NCBI GenBank assembly: GCA_009823395.1 | Contig: CM020508.1 | Coordinates: 4,796,515-4,860,514, forward strand | From: Thamnaconus septentrionalis | Taxonomy: Eukaryota > Chordata > Actinopteri > Tetraodontiformes > Monacanthidae | Direction of reading: 5' to 3' | DNA length: 64,000 nucleotides | Shown here: positions 9,896 through 22,010 of the stretch, in pieces | Numbering within the stretch: the first letter of the stretch is position 1 | Layout of the letters: each line of letters starts with the position of its first letter | The notes under the pieces: generated by a model | The model's input: only the letters and a program-made list of their open reading frames with translations | What the model was told of the DNA's origin: nothing | Databases searched by the model: none | Program-made: the position numbers and the translations under genes

Positions 9896-11119
9896 ACAGG
9901 AGGAAACCTGCATTCACAAACAGACCGGCCGTGTTCTGACACGTCCCTGAAATGCTGGGAATTCCAGCAAGGTGCTTGTTTTTCACACTTTCCGAAGCGT
10001 CAACATGCTAATAAAAGCAGGTGGGGGAGAAAAAGAAACTTATATATGTGTGTGTGAGAACAAAGTGGTTTCAGAAAAAAAACAGTATAAGTGTATTTTA
10101 CATAAAGCTACTGCACAGCAATGGTCAAGTTGCCAAAATGCAGCAAAAATCTAAAGAAATACAGATGTCACTCACACTAATTAAAGTGTCACTTGGTAGA
10201 TTTTCCACCTTGATGAAAATATTTTTCAAGTCATTAACCTGTAAGAGAGTGAATGACACCTGTGGTCCATCCAGCAGCGCACCTGGACTGACTGGACCAC
10301 ATGTTTGGGTTGCCTGCCCGGCACCGACCTAAAAAAAACAACACTTCCCGCACCAACATCAACACCTCTTGTCCTCTAGCTAGCAAAAGTTTCCCAAATG
10401 ATCATGGTTGCCAAAGAAGAAGATAACGATGTGTCAGAGAAGGTGAGGAAGAAGAGGAGTGAGGTTGCTGGACAGGCAACCAAATGTGTACAGTGCTATG
10501 CCGGCCCAGACGTTGGCGTTGTGTCAAAGGTGGCGTCAGCTAGTTACCGAGTACGAGGCATCAAAATGTCAGTTTTAAGATAGAAAAAAGTGAGCTTTAA
10601 ATCCAGCAACAAGGAGTTGAATCTTTTCCAGCTTTGACAAAAAAATGGAACCAAAAAGAGTCTCTCACTTCTAAACAAAATGTGTGTCTGTGTTTCTCTT
10701 TCTCTTTCTCAGCGATCTGCGCAGCCAACCAGGCCGAGCTGGTCCGGACACCTGCGTGTGAGGAAACAGCTGCGGCCAGATGTGAATCCAGCGGGAGTCT
10801 CTGAACGTCAGGATGTCCAAGTGGATCAGCTCCAGGCTTCACGGAGCGCCGGCTCAGACTGGCGGTTTAACATTGAACACAACACATCCACCTTAATGAT
10901 CAGCAGGCGGCGTAGTGCAGCCGAGGTGAACAGAAAGAAGAAAAAAACACCACCACAACTGCTCCAGCCCAGATTCCACACAGAGGAAACATTTTTTAAA
11001 CAGGCTTTTACCCGGGAAGAAAGTTTTTACTTACATGACTTCCTGAGCGACGTTCCCTGGGAGTAGCGCAGCTCACCTGCACAGGTAAAGTCCCGCTGTG
11101 GGTGTAACAGTAAACCTCT

Positions 11120-11400
11120 CGCACAGGGGAGGTGCAGGGGGAGGGGTGGGGAAGGGGAGTTAAATGACTCAGTAAAGAGGACTTTGTCCCGGCCGCTCAC
11201 GCCGCCTCCCCCATCGACTGCCGGGGCCTCCAGCGGGGAGAAATTTCAGCCGGGCGAAGCTCTCCCGGGAATTCTGCGCCTTGGCTCAGCCGTTCCCGCG
11301 CTGAGCTCGGAACCTGCTCACCTCTAGCAGGCCAAGGTGACCAGGAAGTGACAGAGCAGAGGTGGGTGGAGGGGGCGGAGCCAGGGGAAAGGTAAACAGG
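11120..11400. promoter_or_regulatory. GC-rich block with G-quadruplex tract and GC boxes
   Basis: GGGGAGGTGCAGGGGGAGG continues GGTGGGGAAGGGG at 11126-11158, a strong G-quadruplex motif. It is followed by a CpG-rich 170-base stretch and GGGGGCGGAGC, an Sp1-type GC box, near 11373. It may be a regulatory island. A minus-strand open frame across it has no recognisable features. Confidence 0.22.
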
Positions 11401-12233
11401 AGGACTGCCCAAACCGGCTCTGGGAGTTTTGGGAGAAAATGGATTTGCAAGCGAGCGTTCGAGAGAGTGGAGAGGGGTGGTTTGAATTAGCATTTAAAAT
11501 TTAAATTATTATTATTATTATTATTTTTTACAAAAACACAAAAAGTGGATATTTTCCCAAGAGAAAAACAGATTCAATGAGCCAAGGTGAAGTTTTTTTC
11601 ATATATAAACAGAAGGGTTGGTGTTCACCACATTAAACATCACCTCAGTATCTTGTCATCATGTATAATCTGCACACTGTGCAGTAATACCTGCTGCTTG
11701 TCCGGGGGCTCTTGTCTGTGTTGTGGTTTTGCTCCCCGTTGACAGCGGCTGCTTCTCGTTAAAGCGCCTGCAGGCCATGCAGCTTTGCACCAAAACACTC
11801 ATTACCAGTGTGCGCGTTGTTTTTTTAGACGTGGCCTTCTTCTTCTTCTTCTCTTTTCACCCCTTCCTCCTCCTCCCCGGTTTCATCCTCCCTCACGCTG
11901 ACGAGCCGCAGGTGCTGCAGACGAGCCGCCCTGCGTGAGTCATGGCCCCCGTGACGCCTGGAGAAAATGGAGCCGCAGCCGCTGGAATTGTAACAACCTC
12001 GGGTGTGACTTCCCGCGGCGCTGCTGGGACGCGCTTGTTTGTTTGCATTGCGCCCTTTGACCTCTGCGTTGTGTCGCACCTGGACCGACTTCCTGTCTGA
12101 GTCCTCGTCTCCTCCCTGCCGCTGCCCAAGTTTATTAAACACTCTGAGGTGCAGGTGAAACCAGTCCAACACCAGCAGGAGCAGCAACACTGGCACTGTT
12201 TCTCGTTCTACTTCTCCCACACATTCACTCACA

Positions 12234-12234
<1 letters not shown>

Positions 12235-12268
<34 letters not shown>
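12235..12268 (+). repeat. (AC)n microsatellite
   Basis: Seventeen AC units in non-coding sequence. Confidence 0.93.
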
Positions 12269-12269
<1 letters not shown>

Positions 12270-12620
12270 GACCGAACTCCCCTCTTCCGCTCCCGGATGT
12301 GCTTCATATTCCTCTGGCCCACTTCGCTCTGGCTCCCTCAGCTGTGATTTGAATTCAGACGGCAGAAGAGAGGAGGGACAGAGGAGCGGCTCTGCACAAA
12401 GGCAATGGAAAAAAGTTTCTCTTTTTAAATAGTGCTTTCTCCGTCAGCTTCTGGTCCCGTCTCCAGTGGCGGTAAAAGTCTTGAAAAACAGCATCTATAT
12501 TTCATGGCATCGATGCAAAGGCTGTCGGAGGCTTGACTGCAGAAGAGATGGAAGGTCATGATGAAGCAGCCACCGCAGACGACCCCCCCCCACCACCGTC
12601 ATTCAAAAAAGACTGTCTGT

Positions 12621-12621
12621 C

Positions 12622-12676
<55 letters not shown>
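12621..12676 (+). repeat. compound (GT)n-(GA)n microsatellite
   Basis: GT units change to GA units near 12632 and continue to 12676 with one AA interruption. Confidence 0.93.
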
Positions 12677-15294
12677 ATACGGAGTCTATTGCACGTATTT
12701 GTTTTTTTGTCCTAGCATGTTGAGCATCCATTAGGGCTCATGAAGGAAAATAAGAAGAGACTTTATGTGCCCCGAACAGCTCTGAGCAGCCCTGGCAGAA
12801 TTATAAATAAGGCCGTTTGCCTCTGTATGAATAAGAAATGTCTGCTCCGCTGCCTCACCGCACCCTGACGGCTGCTGGGTTTGAGTTTAGTTTTTAGTTT
12901 GTTCGCTGAGTGGCAAGTGGCCCACTTTTCCTCTTCCCTCAGCCAACTCGGACACATTCATCAAATCATCCCAGGTAACGAGTGCTTCTAAATCACAGTG
13001 ACACGCAAGGTTTTTTTGCACAATGACGAGTCAAACGTGCTGTCTGCGCGGCTCGCTTCAGCTCAGCCCATCATTTAATCAAGAGTCAAGTTAAGTTTTA
13101 CAACAGCTCTACAATAATAAGTACATGACACCACGGAATATGCTGCAAAAATTTACCGGACCTCAGCAAGTGCAACATTATCTTTACACACATGTAGGCA
13201 AATTTCAACTTTTTATTCTAATCTCACTCTAGTGTGCTCATTAGATCAGGTTTGTGATTCAAACATCAGGCCTCGGAACTTCAGGGGAAAGTGGAAGTGA
13301 CAGGCAGCGCACCTTGATTCCCCCCCTGCAATAATAACAATAACAGCAGCACTAGAACGTCGTTTGAAACCGAGCTGAAAACTTTCCCTGAAGATCATTT
13401 CTGGAGCTGAACAAGGTTTCTGAAGGAAAGTTGCTGTTCTTGTTTTTCTGTCTACTTAAAATCAAAATCAAAACATATCAGCAACGTCTTTATATTTTCC
13501 ACCTGCTGCAGGGTTCGCACACTGTGCGACAGGATGCTGTTCTGCCCCCGTTTTGTCAGGCTGATTCACCCCATGGAGGCGAACGGCAGCAACGCTGTCG
13601 ACTTGACTGACTGTGTAATGACTCAACGAGCTAAAAGGAAAAACATTTTTCACCCTGTTTCTGATTAAAAGAAGAAATATTTTCCGCTCCTCCTCCACGT
13701 CCTCTCACTCTGGCCCATTACACACAGGTCGTGCCTTTCCACCTGCGACGAACGCGTCCTCCAAGCCGAACACTTTCAATTTCCCAGGGTGATCTTCCCT
13801 GGCTTCCTGATTCGAGGTGGCGTCTGAAATCCACTAGACTGAACATCTCTCAAGCGACGTTCCCGCTCCTGTTTCTTATTCACGGCGGTAATAGAGTTTG
13901 GCATTTCATCACTCTGAGTGGCCCGCAGACAAACGAGTGCTCTTCACTTCCACGTAAAAAAAGAGAACGGAAGCGTCCGACGGACAGGAGCTCATACGGT
14001 AAAGGCACAGTTTCCGCAAGATTGACACCTCACTCATTGTTTGAGTTTTAGTGCAGTTTTATTGGCTGTAGAATCAAATCTAACAGGACAACAGAGGACA
14101 AATACAACACGTTTCCGCACAAAGACTCGGGAGGACCAATTTTATCTTGTTGACGTGATGTTAACACCATGTTTGCAGCCAAAATACCCACTGCAGCCTC
14201 AGTCATTTCTTATTCATGGCCCCTGAACTGAACTGAAGTGAACTGCCTGTTCAGTGTTGCCCTGTGATGACACCACCCACCCCACCTGCCATACCTGCAC
14301 CACCCACATACCCCCATCCAACATCACCTGCTTCCGACGGCCTCATCGGAGATGGGTGGAAGTCGCGGAGCAGTTTTGGCTGAAGTGTCGTGCTTTTCTG
14401 TTATCGTTGTTCATTTGAAAGATGGAAAAAAAATCCAAACCGGGGTGATAAAGTAGGGCAGTCGATTTTAATTTTCCCAACTGTGACAAAATAATACGGG
14501 GGAATAATGACATATTCAATAAGCCATTAGCCGAGTGTCACAGAGGGCGCCACTTCTGACATGAAAAAAGAAAAAAAAAAAAACGGGGAAAGAAAGCTCG
14601 GCCCACGGTGTGAGGTTGCAGGACACGCCTGTGTGTCTGTGCCGCTCCTGACAGCCACTCTGTAGGAAATAATCACTGGTGTGAACACCATCAGTCAAAA
14701 GGGCGGGCGAAGGGAAAGTGCTGCTCGCCGCGCGATTTGTCAAATGTCACAGTGACACACGGGCCAGACGGCAACAAAGGAGGAAGACATTTGTACAGGG
14801 AGGCGACGGCGGGCGGAATGCAGGATGAGGAGCGAGCGGCGGACAAATGGGAAAAGGCACAAGGGAGAGCAAGGGATGAGAAAAAAAGAGAAGAGAGACA
14901 TCCAGACAGGTCGGCAGGCTCGGCGTTGGGCTGCCGGAGCAGAGCGGCGCCGCTCCAGCCGCTAACAAGGCTAACAGCGGCCGGCAAATGAAGACAAATG
15001 CAGCTAATCTGGCGGCTGGCGGGGCGACACCTTCACACTGACATGCACAAAAACCTCTGTCTGCACTGCTGCAGCCTCCACTTACTCATCAGACACTGAC
15101 ATGTATTTATTGTCCAAATGAAATGTCGGCGTAGACGCTTATTTTAAAGATCCAATTTTATTTTTGTGCAAAAATCCAATTTAAAAATTATTTTTTTTGT
15201 GTGAATGCATTTGCGAGAGACAAGCAAAGTCCAGCTGTTTGTTGTTTGCTTTTTCAATATTTGTTTGAATGTGACTTGCTTCACCAACCAGTTC

Positions 15295-15500
15295 TAGGAA
15301 ACAATCCTTTGTGATGTCATAAAGAGCATTGGGTTAATAACCAAACCTCCAAGGTGTCAGCTTTGCCCTCTGAGACCGCCTTGTTTTTGTGTCTTTCCCA
15401 ACGTGTGGAAGACCTAAAAGGCTTTAGCAGGAGGCCTTAAACAGAGGGTTAAAAATAGTCTTTACTGGAGATCCAATGAGCATTTCAATCAAAACAGGTT
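15295..15500 (-). repeat. dispersed repeat family R4, copy 4 (inverted)
   Basis: On the minus strand the order is GGATCTCCAGTAAAGACTAT, CTCTGTTTAAGGCCTCC, GGTCTTCCACACG and finally GACATCACAAAGG. This aligns with copies 1 and 2 landmark by landmark with similar spacing. Confidence 0.55.
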
Positions 15501-15740
15501 TGCTACGCTGCAAAACCATTGATACAACATGGATGGTTAGCAAAACATTTTTGATGAAAGGATGTATTGTGGAGATTAAATTCATTAATTTAGCAGGAAG
15601 CCTGGGAGGCTGAAAGTGTTTGTGGAGATTGTGGGGTTTATTTGGACACAGCATCCTGCTCTGTTGGCAACCAGGGTGAAAAATAAAGACCTGAAAATGA
15701 CCTTACATACAGTATGTCTGCCAGTTTCTCAAAACTTAGA

Positions 15741-15786
15741 TGTGTGTGTGTGCGTGCGTGCGTGCGTGTGTGTGTGTGTGTGTGTT
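15741..15786 (+). repeat. imperfect (GT)n/(GC) microsatellite
   Basis: GTGTGTGTGTGCGTGCGTGC runs into GT units and is followed by a poly-A run. Confidence 0.9.
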
Positions 15787-18617
15787 CAAGGAAAAAAAAA
15801 AAAAAAGGAAAAGCGGAGCAGGGCCACAGATGCTTGACAGCGGGACTGTCTCATTATCCTGCTCCAGTGCGAGAGGCAACCAGCGACCCCTGCCAACCCC
15901 ATATGTCACTCAAGTCGCCTTCAGTGACGGCGGCGCAGCCAGTCGATTAAATACGGCCTGGAAAAATAAATAAATAAATAAATAAAATAAAAAAATCCAT
16001 CATCGGGAAGGTGCGTTCGGGTCTGAAAGCGTTTGATGCTGTGGCATTTCAGCCTTTCGCGTTTGATCTCCGTGGCGTAGCCAACCAGCGCTGCTCAACC
16101 ACAAAGACCTCCCGGCCTGCGGAGATCAGCGCAAAAACCGCCTTCACGCTTCACACTCGCACCCGAATCTGCGGTGCGACCATGAAAAACCCAGTTTCAT
16201 CCCAGCTCGCACTGTGTCCTCCGTCTTTCATAACACCAGGAGCTATTATGTAAGAGTGCGATCAGGTTGCAGGATACAGTAACCCGAATAAAAAAGGCCT
16301 GTCATCGGGAGCCACGCTGGTTTGACTCCAATCATTTCAAAGTATTTCGGGAGGGTGGGGGTCAGGGAGGTGATTAAATTGGGCTTGTGATGCAACCGCT
16401 CCAGATGACCAGGGACTTACAAGAATGTGGACAGACGGAGTCGCTCATCACGGGCGTAATCCTCTCATCCTTTTATTAGACAGTGGTTGCACATGATGCG
16501 CCGGGACGCTGATGCGATGCGATGCGAACGGGAGCAGGCCGGGCTGCCGAGCCGCGAACGAAGGCGGGCGAAAGGGGGGCGATGGGGATGGCGGCGTGTT
16601 TGTGTGTTGATCCTTTCCGACGGCGAGCATCATTTTCGGGTGGGCGGAGGATGGAACCAATTGAGCCCCGATGAATATCCGCAAACATAACACCGCCCTC
16701 CCTCCTCCTCTCCCTCCTCCCGCCCTGCTCTGCCTCACTCTGATCGCTGAGGTCTTTGAAGATCCCCCCCCCAAAAAAAAAAAAACTCATTGGAAAACGA
16801 AGAATCTTCTGCTTTTCCAAATCGGCGGAGAAGGAAAATTTCTCGAGCGAGAGACGAAGCGGGCGGCAGCAAATTGGATTAATCAGACGCGTGTGTGTGT
16901 GTGTGTGAGATCTGGCATCTCTTCCTGCAAATAGTTTTTTAATTTCATGCCTCCGCGTTGTGAATCCCGTGTCCTATCGATTGGCCCCAGTGTACACCCT
17001 CCCCCCCCCCGCGTCGCCGTGACGGAGTCGGGTCGCGGCGCTCTGGCCGCCGTCCTCGGCAGCTGTTCCACCGGCAGCTGAAGTGGCCTTTTGATGTGCT
17101 GCGTCGTGATGGCTTTCATTCAGCCCGAGGCAGGAGGCTTTGTAGTCTCACGGTGACCCGAGCGACCGCCGTGTCAAAGGAAAACTGCGGATGAAAAGGC
17201 AGCCGGACGCTGAGCGCACCTGTTACCTGTTGTCCCGCTGCAGCTGAAAGTCTCTCTCTCCTCGGCGTGATGGAAACAAAAAAACGACATCCTGCTGGTC
17301 CGCTTTTCTAGGCACACCTGTAAGGCAATGACAGCCAATCACGTGGCAGTAACTCACTGCATCCAGACACGAGGACGCGGTGAAGGCAACTTGCTGCCTC
17401 TCCAAGTGAGCATCAGAACCAGGGTTTCCAGAGGGAGGACGGTCCCAACAAGAGAAAACATATCCAGTGAGCAGTGGCAGAGGTCAGAGGTCAGAGACTG
17501 GGCCGGCTGGTTGGAGACAAAAGACGCTGACGAATGTTCCTGAGTACAATACCTAAACGGCCGACTGTCCCTTTAAACATTGCCCGGTTCAGCCGGGATT
17601 CCCTTTGAAAGAGAGTTTTTTGAATCTCAGAGGGACTCATCCCGGTTAAATAAGATTAAACAAACAATAAAGTCCATTTCACAAACCAAAAAAAAAAAAT
17701 CAAATGTAGGTCAATGTCATGCAGCTCATTTCTCACAAACGTTTTTCCACGCGGTGCTCCAGAGACTCGCCTGAAAAAATCTGGAAGCTTAACTTAAACC
17801 GGGTTTTACGCCAGGAAATCCGTGCAAGTAGCGGCAAAAACAGTGCGTCCTATCCACAGAGCGGATGCAAAGGTGAAAAGCGGCAGAAATGAGTCATGTT
17901 GCGCATAATGACAGCCCCTTCTATGCAAATATGCCTCATTGGAAATCCGGATCCACACAGAGTTTGCACTCACGTCCGCACGTACTTGGACGGACGTAAA
18001 CAACGCCAGTCAATTCATCTGTCAGTGTTTCTGCTGTCAGAGCGACTCTCTCCTCCCTGAAGAGCTGATAATGAGGGGTGTATATAGAAAAATATCATGC
18101 ATGCATACACACAGACACGCCTTATCCTATATAAAATAAATATTTTTATAGATTTATTTTTTAAGAACGCGAAACATTGATAAGTTACAAGTTCACTTAC
18201 ACCTGAAACCTGCACTGACCGATCAGATCAGCCACTAAACGGCTAAAAATGGCACTCAGGTGGCGCTAACTGTAAGATATATAAAAAATATATTTAAATA
18301 TACTGACGAGCCTTGACTGCCTTCTGATCCGCGGCCGTAATGTGCTGAGTGCACAGGAGCGCTCAGTAGATCTATTGTGCGTTCAGGTTACTGGAGTGCC
18401 AATTGCGCTTCTGACTCCTCAGGCGCTGCATTTCCGGGTGTTTTCGCGCCTGCATATCATTAGCGAAACTACCACTGTGGATACGACGCAAAGGTGGCGA
18501 AGACTACAGCTGTAAAGTCGCCGCAAAAAGGGCTTCGTCTCCATGAATGACACGGCCTTTTGCTTCCATTTACAACATGGTGTCTTTGTCTTGTCTAGTG
18601 ACAAGATCTCTGTGACA

Positions 18618-18656
18618 CAAACACACACACACGCACGCGCACGCACACACACACTG
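18618..18656 (+). repeat. imperfect (AC)n array
   Basis: AC dinucleotides interrupted by GC. A matching GT-rich array follows at 18767-18815 in the same interval, so the two can pair as a long imperfect inverted repeat. Confidence 0.88.
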
Positions 18657-18766
18657 GATGAGGTTTTGCATGAGATGCGATGTTGAGGCAGCACTGCCCC
18701 GGGGTTCTGAGAAGAGCTTAGCAGAAACAGGGTCAGAGTCAGATAAAGAATAACAGTAGCTCTGGT

Positions 18767-18815
18767 GTGTGTGTATATGTGTGTGTGTGTTTGTGTATAT
18801 ATGTGTGTGTGTGTG
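18767..18815 (+). repeat. imperfect (GT)n/(AT) array
   Basis: GTGTGTGTATATGTGTGTGT followed by a near copy TTGTGTATATATGTGTGTGT. It is complementary in kind to the AC array 110 bases to the left. Confidence 0.88.
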
Positions 18816-19249
18816 GAGGAGAAGCAGAGACACTGAGCAAGAAGTCTGAGCAAAAGAGAGTTCCAACATCTCAAAGTGGAGACAGAGCTGACCGAGGGAA
18901 CAAAAGGGCTGGAGACGGCGGGAAATCTGGAGGCTGAGCGGTTTGCTGGCGGAGCAGAAGGCGAAGGCGGCCCGACGGGCGCGAGAATAAAGGGATTAAA
19001 TGTGCAACATCCAAGTCCTCCACCGCAGCAGCAGGCCAGAACAAGTGAGGTCACACATCCACCCATTCCGCTTCTTCCTCCTCTTCCTCCTCCTTGCCTT
19101 GACCTCCCCGGTGGCTGTCCTGTGACGTCAGCCAGACGTGTGGCTGAGCATCACTGAGAGTACGAAGCGGTGGGCGGGCACTCGGACATAAATAGAAAAT
19201 CGACCTATCATGAACACTCACGCCGGCGGTTACTAAACATCAAGGCGCG

Positions 19250-19304
19250 CAGCAGCAGCAGCAGCAGCAGTAGTCGCAGCAGCAGCAGCAGTAGTCGCAG
19301 CAGC
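19250..19304 (+). repeat. (CAG)n with interrupted higher-order unit
   Basis: CAG triplets are broken twice by CAGTAGTCG, giving two tandem higher-order units of about 24 bases. Confidence 0.92.
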
Positions 19305-19513
19305 ATTCAGCCTGCGTAAACAACACACACAAACACACACTCGCGCGTGCGCAAGTCAGTGTTTAGTAAAATGTTGCATCCCACTGCCTTCTCTTAATCC
19401 CTCTTCTGTGTATTTTTGTAGCAGGATTATTATAAAATGCCAGTTAACTGTGAGCTTAACATGTCCCTGGGGATTCAAGGAAGCCATGTCCCCACCCACT
19501 GTGGCGCGCGCAC

Positions 19514-19543
19514 ATGCACACACACACACACACACACACACAC
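19514..19543 (+). repeat. (CA)n microsatellite
   Basis: About 14 CA units. A second CA array of about 17 units lies at 19690-19723. Confidence 0.9.
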
Positions 19544-19690
19544 TTGAAGACAGACTACCCAGGTTCACCCGAATGCCGCGGCCCTACTGTTTTAGCTGCC
19601 AGCACTGCTGTGCTGCACAGTGACAGAGCAAGGTTGGTGCAGAACAAAGACATTTAGACGAACCGCGGGCAGACGGCAAGTGAGGACACA

Positions 19691-19725
<35 letters not shown>

Positions 19726-19784
19726 TCAGGCACTTACGCAAACTCAAATGACTACGAAATATAGATGAGAAGCAGAATTTGTAT

Positions 19785-19835
19785 TTCAAAGGTCGAGTGT
19801 GTAAGATTTAGTGGCATCTGAAGTGAAGAAAGTTC
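19785..19835 (+). mobile_element. MITE-like terminus
   Basis: CAAAGGTCGAGTGTGTAAGA followed by TTTAGTGGCATCT matches, from memory, the start of a widespread fish non-autonomous DNA element whose terminus reads TTAAAGGTCCAGTGTGTA. The interior decays within about 50 bases and no opposite end is found nearby. Confidence 0.42.
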
Positions 19836-20539
19836 AAAAAAATGTCTCTCACCTCTTTCGTACCTCCACACTGCACCTGATGCTTGTGGATTCTGAAGCT
19901 GATAGTGTTTTTTTGTTTTTTTTTAGCTTGTAGGTTCAGTATGTGTGGAGTATATTGTGTTGTATCGCAGCCTTTGCGTGAACTTTTGAATCCCAGCGTG
20001 ACCTTGCTCACCGCCAAGCTGCACTCCTGAAACTACTGGCAGGAGTTCATGAAAGGCGCAGAGCCAATAGATTGCTCTTAAATGTTACAGATTGGCCATT
20101 TAACAACCCCCACCCTCACCCCCACCCCCCAGTGGTTTTCTGACATCAGGAGGGAGCCACTGGTGAGCCATTGGACGGGTGCTAATCCCATTCAGGTGGC
20201 TCCTAATCCCGGGGAATGGATGGACGGCAGCTTGGCGGGATTGTACTCCAGGCTAATGATGGAACATATCGACTGCAGCCAAAGTCTATTTTTAAACCAA
20301 AATTGTTGCGTAATTAAAAGCGGATCGATAAGTCAATTGAAGGAGAAAGAGGAGTGGTGACACCGGCCCCATATAAACATGTTAACAACCCTCCAGGGAG
20401 CCTTGTGCACGTTTCTCTCTTCTCAACGCCGTAAACACCTCCCCTCACTCCCCCCCCCACCTCCTTCTCTCCTGCAGCCAAACCTTGGCCCAACGGCCGC
20501 CTTATTAACGTAGCGCGCAAAGTAGCACGAAATGAAGGA

Positions 20540-22010
20540 GGGCAATAAATAAATTAGAGTTTTTAGTAAATTCGCTGGCTGCCCAAACAAAAGGGACGCG
20601 CAAAATTGGACCTCAGGACCATTAAAAGTAAAAGCAGTGAACTGCTGAGGCTCCGATCTGCAAGCGCTGAATTCATTTCAGTCTCTTTTGTGAAATCCCA
20701 TTTGAAAGGGTGAGAAAGGAGGGGGAAAAAGCATCTTCGCGGGTTATTATGCGTACTATGCTAAATTATTATGCTAAATTATTCAAACAAAAGCAAAGAG
20801 CGGCTCCCGTTTGTACCGCGGAGCGCGTTTGGAAGCACAGTGTTACCGACAGCCGGGCCGCGGTAGCCCAGCTGATTATGTAAGAGCAGCTGTGGTTAAA
20901 AGGTAACACATCACGGACGGCTGTAACGGAGCGTGTGGGTTAATTAGAGCCGCGCGCTCTGGTGCCGCGCCGCCTTTAGCGACGCAGTAAAAATCAGATT
21001 CGAGCTTTTTACAAGCGTGACGACGCAGCTGCAGCGACGCCGTAGCACAATGTAGCTAATTTGGACGCTTTTCATGCAACAGTTAGCGCTGACTGTGCAT
21101 TTTAACAACTTTTAACTCTGACTCACTCATGCACTAAAAGTACTATGTATTCAGTACAGAACAGTTAGATACAGTGTTGAAACAAAGTGAATTTCTTACG
21201 GTCTGGAAATTACATCAAATTGTAGCTAGCGAAACTAAGGTAGGTCACCTGCTGATATCTCTGCAGGTCATCTAAAATCTCTGGTTGAAATTTACTATAT
21301 AAATTTCTTTACGTATGAGTCTAACTCTTCTCCGCGTCACAGTCGAGATTTTTTTCACCTGATTAAAGCAGACGCGCTCCTCATTTGGTTTCGGCAGCAG
21401 TGGATTTAGGGCAGTGCGGCGGGTGTCAGCGCTGCCGGAGTCATCGGGATGCAACTTCAGCCAGCGCGCAGTATTTAGCTCTAATGAGCTTCTGACTTTG
21501 AGGCACATCAATGAGGCGCCTCATTCATAATAAAGAGCTCAGGGTCCCCGGAGGCAGCAGCTAAATGAACTGGGGCCGAATGCAGACAAACAGTTTAGGC
21601 TGCTCCCTCAGCTCCGCGTACATCTGCTGCCATAATTAAGTTGCGCGAGTCGCGGCCAGGTCAGGCCTTTCATCGTGGCATAGGTGCTGCAGCGGAGTCA
21701 TCTCATATACGACACCGCTGGCAGTTTCAGAGCCGGAGGTGCAGAAATACTTTTTCCTCTTTCCCCGCTACTACGCCCGCGAGTCAGACACGAGCGATTA
21801 CATCTCGCCATCAAGCCGCGCAGCCGACCATGAGGTCGCGGGAGACATCCGGCCGTCGTCAGGATTGAAAAAACTTGCGGCAATTACAAAATTTTATCTG
21901 GCAGCGGCGACAAGCTCGCCGACAATGCCCCCGTGGACTCCCGCGTTTTGTCGCTAATCCCCCTGTGAAATGATCAATGGATCAACTCTGCAATTCTAAT
22001 ATCCGCAACC
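20540..22010. promoter_or_regulatory. candidate conserved non-coding block
   Basis: About 1.5 kb without microsatellites or recognisable repeats, which is rare in this window. It holds many TAAT/ATTA cores, CAGCTG E-boxes (for example GCCCAGCTGATTATG) and retained CpGs. Such composition is typical of ancient vertebrate enhancers. No comparison was possible, so this is a guess from texture. Confidence 0.22.
20758..20783 (+). promoter_or_regulatory. tandem POU/homeodomain-like site
   Basis: The 13-base unit ATGCTAAATTATT occurs twice in perfect tandem. It resembles an octamer half joined to a TAAT core, as used by POU-class factors. It lies in a microsatellite-free block with unusually even composition. 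Confidence 0.3.

Larger units (their letters stand above)
9900..15290. other. non-coding, no gene recognised
   Basis: Contains the GC-rich block at 11.1-11.4 kb and microsatellites. A plus-strand frame at 10398-10583 and another at 10700-11066 (preceded by a pyrimidine-rich TTTCTCAG) are not recognisable as proteins. A 9-bp inverted repeat (TGTGGTCCA / TGGACCACA) lies at 10261-10301. Confidence 0.5.
15500..20540. other. non-coding, no gene recognised
   Basis: Microsatellites, an AAAT-rich stretch at 15959-15990, CpG-rich but unstructured sequence at 16.5-17.2 kb, and a MITE-like end at 19.8 kb. No frame shows domain motifs. Confidence 0.5.

Noticed and set aside
10680..11066. Possible exon after a pyrimidine-rich acceptor
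   Set aside because: The CTTTCTCAG is acceptor-like, but the peptide is unrecognised, there is no convincing donor, and the first part is GT-repeat derived.
18419..19066. 215-codon minus-strand frame
   Set aside because: It crosses the AC and GT arrays, giving His-Thr and Val-Cys stretches; no recognisable domain.
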